From the NCBI GenBank assembly GCA_050258755.1, contig JBLMZI010000011.1, forward strand, positions 372,001 through 436,000: 64,000 bases of DNA. The letters are read 5' to 3'. The translations under genes and the position numbers were made by a program. Source of the stretch: JBLMZI01 sp050258755. Lineage in GTDB: Bacteria > Bacillota > Syntrophomonadia > Syntrophomonadales > DTU052. The notes beneath the pieces were generated by a model that had not been told where the DNA came from, ran no database searches, and saw only the letters and a list, made by a program, of their open reading frames with translations. Positions 51,285 to 60,940 of the stretch are shown piece by piece. The stretch's first letter is position 1. Each line of letters begins with the position of its first letter.

Positions 51285-51332
51285 AAAAGAACGCGCGGCC
51301 CGGAGAATCCTCCGGAAAGCGCTGTTCTTTTT
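51285..51332 (+). terminator. Terminator of the efflux operon (nested hairpin)
   Basis: AAAAGAACGCGC (51285-51296) pairs with GCGC-T-GTTCTTTT (51319-51331) with one bulged T. Inside, CCGGAG (51300-51305) and CTCCGG (51310-51315) close a smaller hairpin. A T run is part of the right arm. It lies between tetR and the subtilase gene; if the subtilase promoter is upstream, it could instead act as a leader attenuator. Confidence 0.6.
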
Positions 51333-51419
51333 CCAGGCGGTTGCGAATCATTCACTGCAGCTGCCTCAATGCGCTGGGCCCGGCTTAGGACGTGGCGCCA
51401 GTGTAATGAAGGAGTCGCC

Positions 51420-54400
51420 ATGAAGCGGATTGCGTCGGGAATCATTACGATAGTATTTCTATTTAGCCTGCAAAACCCGGTCCTGGCCTTTACTGATACC
51501 AGGAATCACTGGGCAAAGAGTGCCATCGACCATCTTGCCGCCCGTGAATTGGTACGGGGCCGGACGGTGGACCTGTACTTTCCCAATGCGCAGGTTACAA
51601 GGGCGGAATTCATCGCGCTATTGGTCAGTGCGACCGGGTTAACTGATGATGCCAATACGCTCCAGAACGGTAAATCTTCCTTTCGCGATGTCAAACCCGG
51701 CTACTGGGGAAAAGGCGCGCTTGAGACCGCTTATGAACAGGACTGGCTTGATCCGGATGGGATGGGCCGTTGTTTTCCGGATCGGGCCCTGAATCGCGGC
51801 GAGATTGCGATGATCCTCACCCGTGCCCTACAGCTGCCGTCCGGCAGTCCGGTCAAACTTCGCGATTGGAGCCGCATTTCGGCTTCTGTTCAGCCATCCG
51901 TTCGGGCCGCGGTCTCCGCTGGATTAATGGCCGGATTTCCCGATGGTACCTTCCGGGCGTCCGATACGGTAACCCGGGCCCAGGCTGCCACGCTGATCGA
52001 GAAGGTGCTTTCTTTCCGCGGTGACTTATACCATGCCAATGGCGTTTTGCAGCGGATTGATTTGCCAGCGCGGAAAGCGATTATTCAGGTGAACGGGGTG
52101 GAGAAGACCTTCCCATTGGCTCCGAATTTCACCTTCTCCGAAAGCAGTTTTACGATAACCGAACCCATCTCATGCCTGTTCGATCTGAATCGGAGAGGAC
52201 AGCTTGTTTATTGTCTTCGGGCACCGAAGGATTCCGCGACTGTTTCTATTTCGACCAAAACGGTTACATGGCCGGAGGCTAGAAACAATCCGTCGACCAC
52301 GATTTTCGAAAAACCGCTTCAGGCGAATGGCTTAGACATGCTGGTCCGGGATCCGGTTGAATCGGCCCGGCTGAATTTGAGCGAGATTGGCATCGGTGGG
52401 CTGCAGTCGAGTAGGCAGACGGACGGCAGCGGAATTCGGATTGCCATCCTGGATACTGGTGTGGATCCGGGACATCCGGATCTGATGCAGACCACGGACG
52501 GGAAGATAAAAATTGCCGAATGGGCGGACTATACCGAGGATGGAAGGATTGATCTTACCAGCGGACTGGTAAAGGACGGTACGGTTGAGGTTGACCGGAG
52601 TCAGATCGTGCTGCCGGTTCCTTCGGTCAGCGGCCGGGTCTGGTATGGATTTTTGGATACCACCGGGCTCCCGGTAAAACTGGCACGGGAGCGGAAAACG
52701 GTGCTGGTTATGGTTGTGGATCCAGAACGGTCCGGTCTCTACAACACGGTGCTGGTGGATACTGATGGCGATGGCGGCCTTTTGGGCGAAACCCAGCTCA
52801 AGCCATACAATACAGCCCAGCAAACGGCAAGCTTTATGACTGAAAACCAAATGCGTTTTAATTTTGTGGTAACTGAAATCAATACCAGTGCGCGCTGGGT
52901 GAAGCTCGGTTACGATGGTTTTGGTCATGGCACCGCGATTGCCGGTATCTTGGCCGGAAATGGACAAATGCGCGGCGTGGCACCTGGCGCTCAGATCGTA
53001 TCGATCAAGGTCAGCAATGGCTATGGCGCCGAAGATTTGGACGGTTTGAAACGAGCCATCCGCGAGCTCGGACAGCGCCGGGTCCGGGTTGCAAACATCA
53101 GCCTGGGATATGTGAATCTGACCGACCGGGAGCGGGCTGACCTGGAGACCTTGCTGAACAATGTTTCACGGGCTTATGGCATTGTTTTCTGTGTGGCCGG
53201 CGGGAATCTTGGGCCGGCGACCGGATCGGTGGCATCACCGGCCAGTGCGGCTGAGGCGGTGGCAGTCGGCGGAATTCTTACGCCGGATATGTGGCAGCTG
53301 TATTACGGGTGGAGTGTTGCCCAAACGACCCTCTATCAGTTCAGTTCGGTGGGACCGGATCAGCTTGGCAATGGACCGCTGATCGTTGCGCCTTCGTCCG
53401 CGACCTCGACCGGTCCAGTCTGGAAAGGGAACTATGTGTTCAATGAAGGAACCAGCATGGCGACACCCTATGTTGCCGGAGCTGCGGCGATTTTGATCCA
53501 AGCGGCGCAATCTGCCGGGATTCCTTCCGATCCGGACATGATTCGGCAGGTGCTTGCGCTTGGCGCTCAGTCCTTGGACGGATATCTGCCCTGTGAAGTC
53601 GGAAATGGGAAGCTCAACCTGCTTCGAAGTTATGAAATTCTGCGAAGCCGATCGATTCGACCGCTCCAGATTGTTTCGGAGTCGAGCGGTGTTACCGTTC
53701 AGCGGCAGTTTACTGCCGCTGAGACCCGACTTCGGATTAGTAATTCGGGAACGATACCCCGTTATGTAACGGTCAAGGAAAACACCGACTGGGTCCATAC
53801 GGACATGCAGTCAATCCAGGTACCAGCCAACTCTTCGCGGGTGATCCCAATCAAGTATGATAAAATAAACCTGCCCGGTCTTTATAGTGGGATGCTCAGC
53901 CTGGACGATTCAACGACGCCGGGCGTGGACTATATGAAACCTCTATCGCTGGCTGTGCCCTGTGAACTCAGCGGATCGAATCCGGTTGGATTCGTAACGG
54001 CCGACCGTGTGCCGGCTGGCCGTTACAAACGATACTTTTTCAAGATTCCCGAAGGGTTTGGCAGCTTGCGGTTGAAGGTTTTGCCGGATCAGGATTCCGA
54101 CGGGCGATATCATGGCAGGATCCGGCTGTTTATCACCCGGCCGGACGGCCGAACCGAAGCATCGGCCAGTTATGCTGGCGATGGCTATCCGGATACTTCG
54201 AGCTATCGTTATTTTGACGAAACCATTCAGAATCCGCAGAGCGGTGTTTGGGAAATTGTTGTCTACAGCTCGGTAACCATTACCAAGGACCGGATGTCCA
54301 GCAGCAATTACCGGCTTGAGGCCGCATTGGAGAAATGGCAGGGGGTGCCGGCTCAATCTGCGGATGACCATTACTGGATTTCTTCGGGCCAGCCGCTGAA

Positions 54401-54557
54401 GGATTGGGACGGCAAAACCATTACCATGCATGTCTGGGACGGTAAAACCAATTTGCCGGCGGAAGGTCTCTTTGTTGTGAACGGTCGGCTGTACCATGCC
54501 CGCAGTGGAAAACTTGAGGTTTCGTATGAGCGAAATGGCTATGTGGTGGGCTGGTAG
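51420..54557 (+). CDS. SLH-domain subtilisin-like protease, TPPII-like
   Basis: A 1045-residue secreted protease. A signal peptide (to about residue 23) precedes three SLH domains at about 24-75, 85-140 and 150-200, which bind the pyruvylated secondary wall polymer. The S8 catalytic triad is D345 (ILDTGVD), H503 (GHGTAIAG) and S679 (GTSMATPYVAG). The 158 residues between D and H are unusually long and resemble the insert of tripeptidyl peptidase II relatives. A beta-rich C-terminus follows (about 760-1045). AGGAG at 51410-51414 supports ATG 51420. It probably processes S-layer or other surface proteins. Confidence 0.9.
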   Translation: MKRIASGIITIVFLFSLQNPVLAFTDTRNHWAKSAIDHLAARELVRGRTVDLYFPNAQVTRAEFIALLVSATGLTDDANTLQNGKSSFRDVKPGYWGKGALETAYEQDWLDPDGMGRCFPDRALNRGEIAMILTRALQLPSGSPVKLRDWSRISASVQPSVRAAVSAGLMAGFPDGTFRASDTVTRAQAATLIEKVLSFRGDLYHANGVLQRIDLPARKAIIQVNGVEKTFPLAPNFTFSESSFTITEPISCLFDLNRRGQLVYCLRAPKDSATVSISTKTVTWPEARNNPSTTIFEKPLQANGLDMLVRDPVESARLNLSEIGIGGLQSSRQTDGSGIRIAILDTGVDPGHPDLMQTTDGKIKIAEWADYTEDGRIDLTSGLVKDGTVEVDRSQIVLPVPSVSGRVWYGFLDTTGLPVKLARERKTVLVMVVDPERSGLYNTVLVDTDGDGGLLGETQLKPYNTAQQTASFMTENQMRFNFVVTEINTSARWVKLGYDGFGHGTAIAGILAGNGQMRGVAPGAQIVSIKVSNGYGAEDLDGLKRAIRELGQRRVRVANISLGYVNLTDRERADLETLLNNVSRAYGIVFCVAGGNLGPATGSVASPASAAEAVAVGGILTPDMWQLYYGWSVAQTTLYQFSSVGPDQLGNGPLIVAPSSATSTGPVWKGNYVFNEGTSMATPYVAGAAAILIQAAQSAGIPSDPDMIRQVLALGAQSLDGYLPCEVGNGKLNLLRSYEILRSRSIRPLQIVSESSGVTVQRQFTAAETRLRISNSGTIPRYVTVKENTDWVHTDMQSIQVPANSSRVIPIKYDKINLPGLYSGMLSLDDSTTPGVDYMKPLSLAVPCELSGSNPVGFVTADRVPAGRYKRYFFKIPEGFGSLRLKVLPDQDSDGRYHGRIRLFITRPDGRTEASASYAGDGYPDTSSYRYFDETIQNPQSGVWEIVVYSSVTITKDRMSSSNYRLEAALEKWQGVPAQSADDHYWISSGQPLKDWDGKTITMHVWDGKTNLPAEGLFVVNGRLYHARSGKLEVSYERNGYVVGW

Positions 54558-54581
54558 AGTCTTTTATAGGAGGTTTGTCGT

Positions 54582-55067
54582 TTGATCAGACTGGGCAGTT
54601 TGACCGGCGAGCGCCGAAATTTGATCTTTGCCGCGGTTCTCATTGCTTCCATCTTGTTGACGAGCGTGACCGCCTGGCGGGGCATGGTTCAGAACCAGAA
54701 GCTGGCAGTGGAGCATGCCCGCTTTAATCAGGCGGTATCAGCCATCGAATCCGGGGATTATGCCACGGCGGAACCGTTACTGGCAGAAGTGATTAAAACC
54801 AATCAGGACAGCTGGCTGGTCGCATATTACTATGGGCTGGTCCTGGAGGAAAGCAACCACCCCCATGAAGCGGACGTTTATCTGGAAAATGCGGCCGAAA
54901 TACGGCCGGCTTTATTGCGAAATCAAGGTTTCCTGCTGTTGTTCGGCAGAAATCTGAAGAAACTCGGCCAGCCGGATCGGGCGAACGTATATCTGAAAAA
55001 GTGTATCGCGATTAACACGAATCCGGCATTGACGCAAACCGCAGAACAGATGCTAAAAGGAAAATAA
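54582..55067 (+). CDS. Small membrane-anchored TPR protein
   Basis: A 161-residue protein with one N-terminal membrane helix (LIFAAVLIASILLTSVTAW) and three or so TPR-like helix pairs outside (AVSAIESGDYATAEPLLAEV, YYGLVLEESNHPHEADVYLE, NLKKLGQPDRANVYLKKCI). The start is TTG 54582 with AGGAGG upstream. It lies 14 bases before the second Wzy_C gene, which lacks a TPR tail. The pair may be a split counterpart of the fused Wzy_C-TPR protein at 39119. Its function is not known. Confidence 0.68.
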   Translation: MIRLGSLTGERRNLIFAAVLIASILLTSVTAWRGMVQNQKLAVEHARFNQAVSAIESGDYATAEPLLAEVIKTNQDSWLVAYYYGLVLEESNHPHEADVYLENAAEIRPALLRNQGFLLLFGRNLKKLGQPDRANVYLKKCIAINTNPALTQTAEQMLKGK

Positions 55068-55081
55068 CGGAGGGTTTCAGG

Positions 55082-56695
55082 TTGGCGAAAAACAACGGAA
55101 AAAGCCAGGCCGGTGTTCGATCCAACGGAAAACAACAGATAAATAAACGCGCCGTTGATCAGCCGTCGAATACGGACCGGGTGACGCTGTTTCTCTTAAT
55201 GGCCGGACTGGCCATTATTCCGCTTTTGATGCGGTTAAGAATTATTAACTATATTTCCCCAAAAATTATTGTGGATATCTTCAATACGGGGACCCAAACG
55301 GACATCTCATCATACTATAAATTTGCTGTTACGATTCTGATCACTTTTTGCGGGCTTGGCCTGCTGGTGTACAAGATGGTAAAACAGCAGTACCAGCTTC
55401 GGGCCACCGCGGCGAACCCGTTTATCCTGCTGTTGGTGGCAACTGCGGTAATTTCGGTTCTGTTTAGTGATTTTCCGGGGCTCTCCGTATTTGGAATTTA
55501 TGACCGGCATGAAGGCCTAGTTGCGTTTTTATGTTACTTTTCACTGCTTTTTATCGCAATAAACACCAGATTCCCCGAAAAAATCACCAGCTATCTGCTC
55601 GCTGCGCTAGCCATTCCAGTTGGTCTGAACGCCATTCTTGCGATTGGGTATTTTGCCGGACACGACTTGATCAGTACCGGGATCCTGGCACACTTGATTC
55701 TGCCAGCAGAGTACCGGAATTTCGGACTTGCCGGTTACTTAATGACCACGATCAGCAACCCGAACTTCGTCAGCGGCCTGGCCGGGGCGATCACCATTTT
55801 CTTCATGGTGATCGCATTGAATGCACGGGAAAAACAGCTCACCATTGCCACCAGTGTGCTTGGTTTGCTTTCTTTTGCCTTGATTGAGACATCGCTGTCC
55901 AGCAGCGGCACGTACTCGTTTTTTGCGGTTTTGCCTTTTGTACTGGGCTTTTCGATCTGGAATCAATCACTTCGTCAGGTAGTGATCCGGTCTGCGGTTT
56001 TTCTGGCCGGAATGGCTCTGGTCATAATGGTTCTCAGCGGAATACATGGAACGGGATGGAAAGTTTCGTTTGGGTCGCCGACCTCTGATTTTCGGTCTCA
56101 AGAATTTGCACAGGGACCTGAAAACAAGCTGAAACTGACGCCAGCCGAAGCGGTGTATGGTGACGAGGTTAAGCTGCCCGAAAAGGGTATTGCGCCTCTG
56201 AGCGGCCGTACCTATATCTGGAAGCACTCCCTGGAACTGATTGCCAAACGGCCATTACTCGGGTATGGCCATGACTCAATCGTATACACCTTCCCGCAGA
56301 ACCGGGCTGATAAGATAGCGAACCTGTCCAACTATGTAGAGTATATTGATAAACCGCACAACTTTTACATTGCGCTCGCATATCAATCGGGAATAGGCGC
56401 GCTGCTGGCATTTATCGGTTTGATGGCGGTCTTTGCGTTTACGGCCATTCGAACCATCGCCCAGAAAAGGCGGACCGGGGAGGATGCTGCGCTATTAATC
56501 GCGATCTTGCTTTTTGCCGGGGCGTATTGCGTCCAATGGATGGTCAATGACTCCATTCAAGGGAGTGCGCAGATTTTTTGGATTATGCTGGGAATTGGTT
56601 TTTCACTCTGCCTGTTCCCGGATTCTGGAGCTGGTCAGCTCGCCGTCGAGGAGAATTGCGGCGAAAACGGCCTAAAGAAAACTGCAAAGAAATAA
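55082..56695 (+). CDS. O-antigen ligase (Wzy_C) family membrane protein
   Basis: A 537-residue protein with about 12 membrane helices. The large outer loop has KRPLLGYGHDSI and YVEYIDKPHNFYIALAYQSGIG, matching the conserved His-rich Wzy_C loop. It starts with TTG 55082, with GGAGGG upstream. It could be a ligase, a polymerase or a protein O-glycosyltransferase. It is separate from the glycan locus by the efflux operon and lacks a TPR tail. Confidence 0.85.
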   Translation: MAKNNGKSQAGVRSNGKQQINKRAVDQPSNTDRVTLFLLMAGLAIIPLLMRLRIINYISPKIIVDIFNTGTQTDISSYYKFAVTILITFCGLGLLVYKMVKQQYQLRATAANPFILLLVATAVISVLFSDFPGLSVFGIYDRHEGLVAFLCYFSLLFIAINTRFPEKITSYLLAALAIPVGLNAILAIGYFAGHDLISTGILAHLILPAEYRNFGLAGYLMTTISNPNFVSGLAGAITIFFMVIALNAREKQLTIATSVLGLLSFALIETSLSSSGTYSFFAVLPFVLGFSIWNQSLRQVVIRSAVFLAGMALVIMVLSGIHGTGWKVSFGSPTSDFRSQEFAQGPENKLKLTPAEAVYGDEVKLPEKGIAPLSGRTYIWKHSLELIAKRPLLGYGHDSIVYTFPQNRADKIANLSNYVEYIDKPHNFYIALAYQSGIGALLAFIGLMAVFAFTAIRTIAQKRRTGEDAALLIAILLFAGAYCVQWMVNDSIQGSAQIFWIMLGIGFSLCLFPDSGAGQLAVEENCGENGLKKTAKK

Positions 56696-56712
56696 GGGAG
56701 GGTGTACAGGGA

Positions 56713-57711
56713 ATGAACAAGGGGTCAATGAAACGCGGTGTCAAAGCATTGGTTGCCGTAAGCCTGGGAGTAGCTATGGTGGTTGGGGCTTTAGCGATGC
56801 CCGAAACCGCTGATGCCGTAAAGAAAAAAGCGGCGAAGAAACCGGTTAAAAAGGTTGTGGCACCGGCCAAAAAAATCTATAACAATGTTGCGACCGCCAC
56901 CCTGATCAAAGCATTGGCGACCGGATCCAAGGATTCGGCCTCGGTCGTGAGTGCTCAGATTGCTGCAAACGCCGATCCGAACGTGAAGGATGCTGTGGGA
57001 CGGACGGCTTTGACCTGGGCTGCCAAGAATGGCGATCCCGGAAGCGTAAAGGCATTGATCGCGGCAAAGGCGGTGGTCAACGTTACCGATGCGGAGAAAA
57101 AGACGCCCTTGATGTGGGCTGTAATGAGCGGGCGAGCTGACAATGTAAAAGCGCTGCTCGCTGCAAAAGCGGATGTCAAACCGGTTGACGCGAACGGCGA
57201 CACCGTTTTATTGATGGCCGCGAATCGGACCTATGGCAACTGGAGTTCAGATGCTGAAGAGATTTTGAAGGTCTTGATCAGTAGCGGAGCGGTGGTTAAC
57301 CTCACGGACAAACAAGGCAGGACTCCACTGCATTACGCTGCGGTTGGTGGCTCGCCCAAGGCGGTTCAAATTCTGGTGGACGCGAAAGCTGACGTCAGCA
57401 AGGTTGTGCCGGAAACCGGGGAGACCGCTCTAATGGCGGCCTGTCAAGTGGCGGACAATGCCGATTATGCACAGGTTGTAACGATTCTGGGCAAAGCGGG
57501 AACAAATATTAACGCCAAGGATTTGAAAGGGAACACCGCGCTGATTCTGGCATCCGGAAAGGGTATGCCCTACATCGTAAAGGCCGTTCTAGCTTTAAAA
57601 CCGGATGTCAACGTGAAAAATCTCAAGGGCGAATCGGCCCTGGAAAAAGCGTACCAGGTTTCAAATCTTGTGGTTATCCCGATGCTGCAGAGCGCGGGCG
57701 CACAGCGCTAG
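56713..57711 (+). CDS. Secreted ankyrin-repeat protein
   Basis: A 332-residue exported protein. A signal peptide ends near ALAMPETADA (residue 35), followed by a Lys/Ala-rich basic linker (VKKKAAKKPVKKVVAPAKK), then about seven ankyrin repeats (GRTALTWAAKNGDPGSVKALI, KKTPLMWAVMSGRADNVKALL, GRTPLHYAAVGGSPKAVQIL and others). GGAGGG lies before ATG 56713. Ankyrin domains bind proteins. The basic linker may hold the protein to acidic wall polymers. No enzymatic motif is seen. Confidence 0.87.
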   Translation: MNKGSMKRGVKALVAVSLGVAMVVGALAMPETADAVKKKAAKKPVKKVVAPAKKIYNNVATATLIKALATGSKDSASVVSAQIAANADPNVKDAVGRTALTWAAKNGDPGSVKALIAAKAVVNVTDAEKKTPLMWAVMSGRADNVKALLAAKADVKPVDANGDTVLLMAANRTYGNWSSDAEEILKVLISSGAVVNLTDKQGRTPLHYAAVGGSPKAVQILVDAKADVSKVVPETGETALMAACQVADNADYAQVVTILGKAGTNINAKDLKGNTALILASGKGMPYIVKAVLALKPDVNVKNLKGESALEKAYQVSNLVVIPMLQSAGAQR

Positions 57712-57775
57712 CTTAACACCTAAACGGGCACTGGGGCAGTAGACAGATGCTCACACCATTGGAGCAGACAACAAT

Positions 57776-58879
57776 ATGAAAAAAATTATGACAATCTTTG
57801 GGACCCGGCCGGAGGCCATTAAAATGGCCCCGGTCATCCAAAAGCTGAGCCAGGTGGACGCGTTCCGCCTGGTTGTTTGTGTCACTGCCCAGCACCGCGA
57901 AATGCTCGATCAGGTCCTGGAGCTCTTTACGATTACGCCCGATCATGATTTGAATATCATGAAGGATAAACAGGACTTGTTCGATATCGCGCAGGCCGTG
58001 CTTGGTGGACTAAAACCGGTTATGCTGGCGGAAAGGCCGGATCTGGTTCTGGTTCACGGCGATACCAGCACGACCTTGTTGGGCGCGTTGGCGGCGTACT
58101 ATTTGCAGATCCCGGTTGGTCACGTCGAGGCCGGGCTGCGGACCCACAACCGCTACTCACCGTTTCCCGAGGAAATGAACCGGACTCTGGTCGGGCCGAT
58201 CGCATCGTTTCACTTCGCGCCGACGGAAACCGCCCGGCGGAATCTGCTGGCGGAAAACGTGTCGGATGACCGGATCTGGGTCACCGGTAATACCGTGATC
58301 GACGCGCTGGTCCAAACGGTACGGCCGGAGTACGGCTTTTCCGAAGCCTTGCGGGGCATTGACTGGGACCGCAGGATTCTGCTGGTGACGACTCACCGAC
58401 GGGAAAACCTGGGGGATCGGATGCGCAGTGTGTACCTGGCCCTGCTGGATTTGCTGGATCAATTCGAGGATACCACCGTGGTTTTCCCCGTGCATATGAA
58501 TCCGGCGGTGCGTTCGGTCGCCGAGGAGGTACTCGGCGCGCACCCCCGGGCGGTTTTGATTCCACCGCTTGAATATGCCGATTTTGCCAATTTGATGGCG
58601 CGTGCCAATTTGGTGCTTACCGATTCCGGCGGACTGCAGGAAGAAGCGCCGGCCTTGGGAAAACCGGTTCTGGTGCTGCGGGATACCACGGAGCGCCCGG
58701 AAGCGGTTGAAGCCGGGACGGTTCGCCTGGTCGGCACCGACCGGAATGCGATTGTCCGGGAGGCGGGGCGGCTTTTGGCGGACCAGGCCGCCTATGATGC
58801 GATGGCCCGGGCGGTGAATCCGTATGGCGACGGGCATGCGTCGGAGCGGATTCGCGATATTTTGCTCAGCAACCTGTAG
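57776..58879 (+). CDS. wecB: UDP-N-acetylglucosamine 2-epimerase (non-hydrolysing)
   Basis: A 367-residue WecB/MnaA enzyme interconverting UDP-GlcNAc and UDP-ManNAc. It has FGTRPEAIKMAPVI near the N-terminus, VHGDTSTTLLGALAAYY, HVEAGLRTHNRYSPFPEEMN and TDSGGLQEEAPALGKPVL with RDTTERPEA, all typical of the family. It supplies ManNAc for wall teichoic acid linkage units or secondary wall polymers, and is separate from the NeuC-type enzyme at the left edge. No strong ribosome site was found before ATG 57776. Confidence 0.94.
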   Translation: MKKIMTIFGTRPEAIKMAPVIQKLSQVDAFRLVVCVTAQHREMLDQVLELFTITPDHDLNIMKDKQDLFDIAQAVLGGLKPVMLAERPDLVLVHGDTSTTLLGALAAYYLQIPVGHVEAGLRTHNRYSPFPEEMNRTLVGPIASFHFAPTETARRNLLAENVSDDRIWVTGNTVIDALVQTVRPEYGFSEALRGIDWDRRILLVTTHRRENLGDRMRSVYLALLDLLDQFEDTTVVFPVHMNPAVRSVAEEVLGAHPRAVLIPPLEYADFANLMARANLVLTDSGGLQEEAPALGKPVLVLRDTTERPEAVEAGTVRLVGTDRNAIVREAGRLLADQAAYDAMARAVNPYGDGHASERIRDILLSNL

Positions 58880-58902
58880 CGGCAGTGTGAAAAAAGGAGT
58901 GG

Positions 58903-58929
58903 GACCGGGCCTTCATAGCCCGGTCTTTT
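58903..58929 (+). terminator. Rho-independent terminator after the 2-epimerase gene
   Basis: GACCGGGC (58903-58910) pairs with GCCCGGTC (58918-58925) around CTTCATA, then four T. Confidence 0.85.
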
Positions 58930-59203
58930 GCAGCTAAGCGCAGAATCACCCGCGAGCCGCGCTCGAAGGAACTGATTACTAGTGACGGGTTCGCTTCGAA
59001 TGAAATAAAGGTGGGCAAGGAAGAATAATGACGGACCAAAATCCGTCCAAACCGCCTTTCGAAGTGCTCTTGAGGTTCTTTCTGACACGATCAGGATGTC
59101 GTTTCAGGTATAATGGGTTTAATATGGTTTGGAATCCCAAACAGACAGTGGCAAGATATTCAGCATATTGCCAGGTACAGGCTTGCAAGTGGAGGGGAAA
59201 GGC
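58930..59203. other. Leader region of the phosphohexomutase gene
   Basis: The gap 58880-59203 is 324 bases long; after the terminator nothing coding is seen. TATAAT occurs at 59109-59114, but no -35 lies 16-18 bases upstream, so a promoter here is only possible. GGAGGGG before 59204 is the ribosome site of the next gene. Confidence 0.4.
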
Positions 59204-60619
59204 ATGATCAAATTTGGCACCGATGGCTGGCGCGATATTATGGCGGATCAGTTCACCTTTGCCAATGTGAAAAACGTGACCCAGGGGATTGCGGCCCACA
59301 TGAACGCGCGCAATCTTGGGAAACGCGGCGTGGTCGTCGGGTATGACAACCGCTTTTTGTCCGAGGAATTCGCGGCGGCAGTGGCCTCGGTTTTTACCGG
59401 GAACGGGATCAAGGTTTTTCTGCCGGCACGGCCTTTGCCAACGCCGGTGACCGCTTTTGCCGTGCGTGCCTTGAATGCTGGCGGAGCAGTCATGATTACG
59501 GCCAGTCACAATCCGCCCACCTATAACGGACTGAAATTCATCCCCGAATATGCCGGCCCGGCGCTTCCGGATGTCACCGATGATATTGAAAAGGAAGTCG
59601 CCCGGGTTTTTGAGGGTTCAAGAGTCTATGAACTGCCGGCGGCCGAAGCGAAAAAGCTGGGTCTCATCGAAACGGTCTCGGTCGACGATGCTTATATCAA
59701 ACATCTAAAAAGCCTGGTGAATCTGGATAAACTGGCGGACCGGCGGCTCAAAGTTGCGGTGGACCCGATGTTCGGCGCTGGCCTGGGTTATCTGGAAAGA
59801 ATCCTGGGCGAGGCCGGGTGCACCGTGACCGCAATCCAGAATTACCGGGATCCGCTGTTTGGCGGAAGCATGCCGGAACCGACGGATGCCATGCTCGGCG
59901 GGCTGAAAAAGACGGTGGCCGAAACGCAGGCCGAACTCGGGCTGGCCCTGGATGGTGATGCCGATCGTTTTGGTGTGGTGGACGAAGCCGGCCGGTACAT
60001 GTCCCCGAATAAGGTGCTGTCGCTGCTGCTGTGGAATCTTCTGGCATCCAGGACTTACCGGGGGCCAGTGGTGCGCACCCTGGCAACCACGCATCTGTTG
60101 GACCGGATCGCGGCCGATGCGGGTCTTCCGGTGATTGAAACCCCGGTCGGGTTTAAATACATAGGGCAAGCGATGCGCGAAAAGGGATGCCTGATCGGGG
60201 GCGAGGAAAGCGGCGGCATGACGGTCCAGGGGCACATTCCGGAAAAAGATGGCATTTTGGCCGGACTGCTGGTCGCGGAAGCCGCGGCCCGGACCGGGCA
60301 GGGAGTGGCCGAACTGTACCGCGGCGTTGAAGAACAATTTGGCCGGGCGATTTCGGAACGGCTCGATATCCATTACGAGAATGCGGAGCGGGATGCGATT
60401 CTAACCCGGATCAAGGATTACCGCCCAACCCAGGTCGCCGGAATCGCGGTCGACAGTATTTCCACCCTGGAGGGGAAAAAGGTACTGCTCAAAGACGGCA
60501 GCTGGCTTCTGATCCGCGCCTCCGGCACCGAGCCGCTGATCCGGCTTTATGCCGAAACCGGCGACGAGGCGGTCAAGCTGGCGATCCAAAACGATATCCG
60601 GCAGGCTCTTGGGATTTAG
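59204..60619 (+). CDS. Phosphoglucomutase/phosphomannomutase family enzyme
   Basis: A 471-residue alpha-D-phosphohexomutase. It has FGTDGWRDIMADQF at the start, the phosphoserine loop TASHNPP with S101, the Mg loop DGDADR at 250-255, GGEESGG for sugar recognition and RASGTEPLIRLYAE for phosphate binding. It converts hexose-6-phosphate to hexose-1-phosphate, supplying glucose-1-phosphate (used by rfbF) or mannose-1-phosphate. ATG 59204 is chosen for the GGAGGGG site just upstream; an in-frame TTG/ATG at 59129 would place that site inside the gene. Confidence 0.93.
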   Translation: MIKFGTDGWRDIMADQFTFANVKNVTQGIAAHMNARNLGKRGVVVGYDNRFLSEEFAAAVASVFTGNGIKVFLPARPLPTPVTAFAVRALNAGGAVMITASHNPPTYNGLKFIPEYAGPALPDVTDDIEKEVARVFEGSRVYELPAAEAKKLGLIETVSVDDAYIKHLKSLVNLDKLADRRLKVAVDPMFGAGLGYLERILGEAGCTVTAIQNYRDPLFGGSMPEPTDAMLGGLKKTVAETQAELGLALDGDADRFGVVDEAGRYMSPNKVLSLLLWNLLASRTYRGPVVRTLATTHLLDRIAADAGLPVIETPVGFKYIGQAMREKGCLIGGEESGGMTVQGHIPEKDGILAGLLVAEAAARTGQGVAELYRGVEEQFGRAISERLDIHYENAERDAILTRIKDYRPTQVAGIAVDSISTLEGKKVLLKDGSWLLIRASGTEPLIRLYAETGDEAVKLAIQNDIRQALGI

Positions 60620-60685
60620 GCACTGCCGCATGATTATTAGTACCGTGGCTTCTGGGAGGTCGGTAAGAGCTGGCTGGCGGGGGCC

Positions 60686-60782
60686 GTGGGGAGAGCGGTT
60701 CACAGGCTGAGCCATGACCTGCCGCCTATACTTCCGCGTCTTGCTTCGGGCAGCGGCTCAGCCTGTAAACCACGCTCCTCAC
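60686..60782. repeat. Long imperfect palindrome
   Basis: Left arm 60686-60713 and right arm 60755-60782 are inverted copies with four mismatches in 28. The innermost 17 bases (GGTTCACAGGCTGAGCC and its partner) have one mismatch. The 41-base middle can fold again (CTGCC with GGGCAG). It is the third palindromic element of the window and shares no sequence with the other two. Confidence 0.75.
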
Positions 60783-60940
60783 TTTAGATCGCGATCGCAG
60801 TATGTTTACAGCTTGCTTTAAAGAATGGCCGGTCCCGGCAAGGATGAAGCCTCATAGCTGCATGGTTTTCCATTCGCTCTGCCGTTCACGGCTGTGCAGC
60901 CAGTTTCCGTGAGTTTTACAGTGAAGCATTACCTAGATCC
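60783..60940. other. Non-coding stretch after the palindrome
   Basis: With the palindrome this makes a 321-base gap (60620-60940). I see no open frame with a ribosome site. Small hairpins occur (GCCGG-TC-CCGGC near 60828, GCCG-TTCA-CGGC near 60883) without T runs. Confidence 0.4.

Noticed and set aside
59109..59114. Promoter for the phosphohexomutase gene
   Set aside because: TATAAT is perfect but the only -35-like hexamer (CTGACA at 59082-59087) is 21 bases away, so it is not listed as a promoter.
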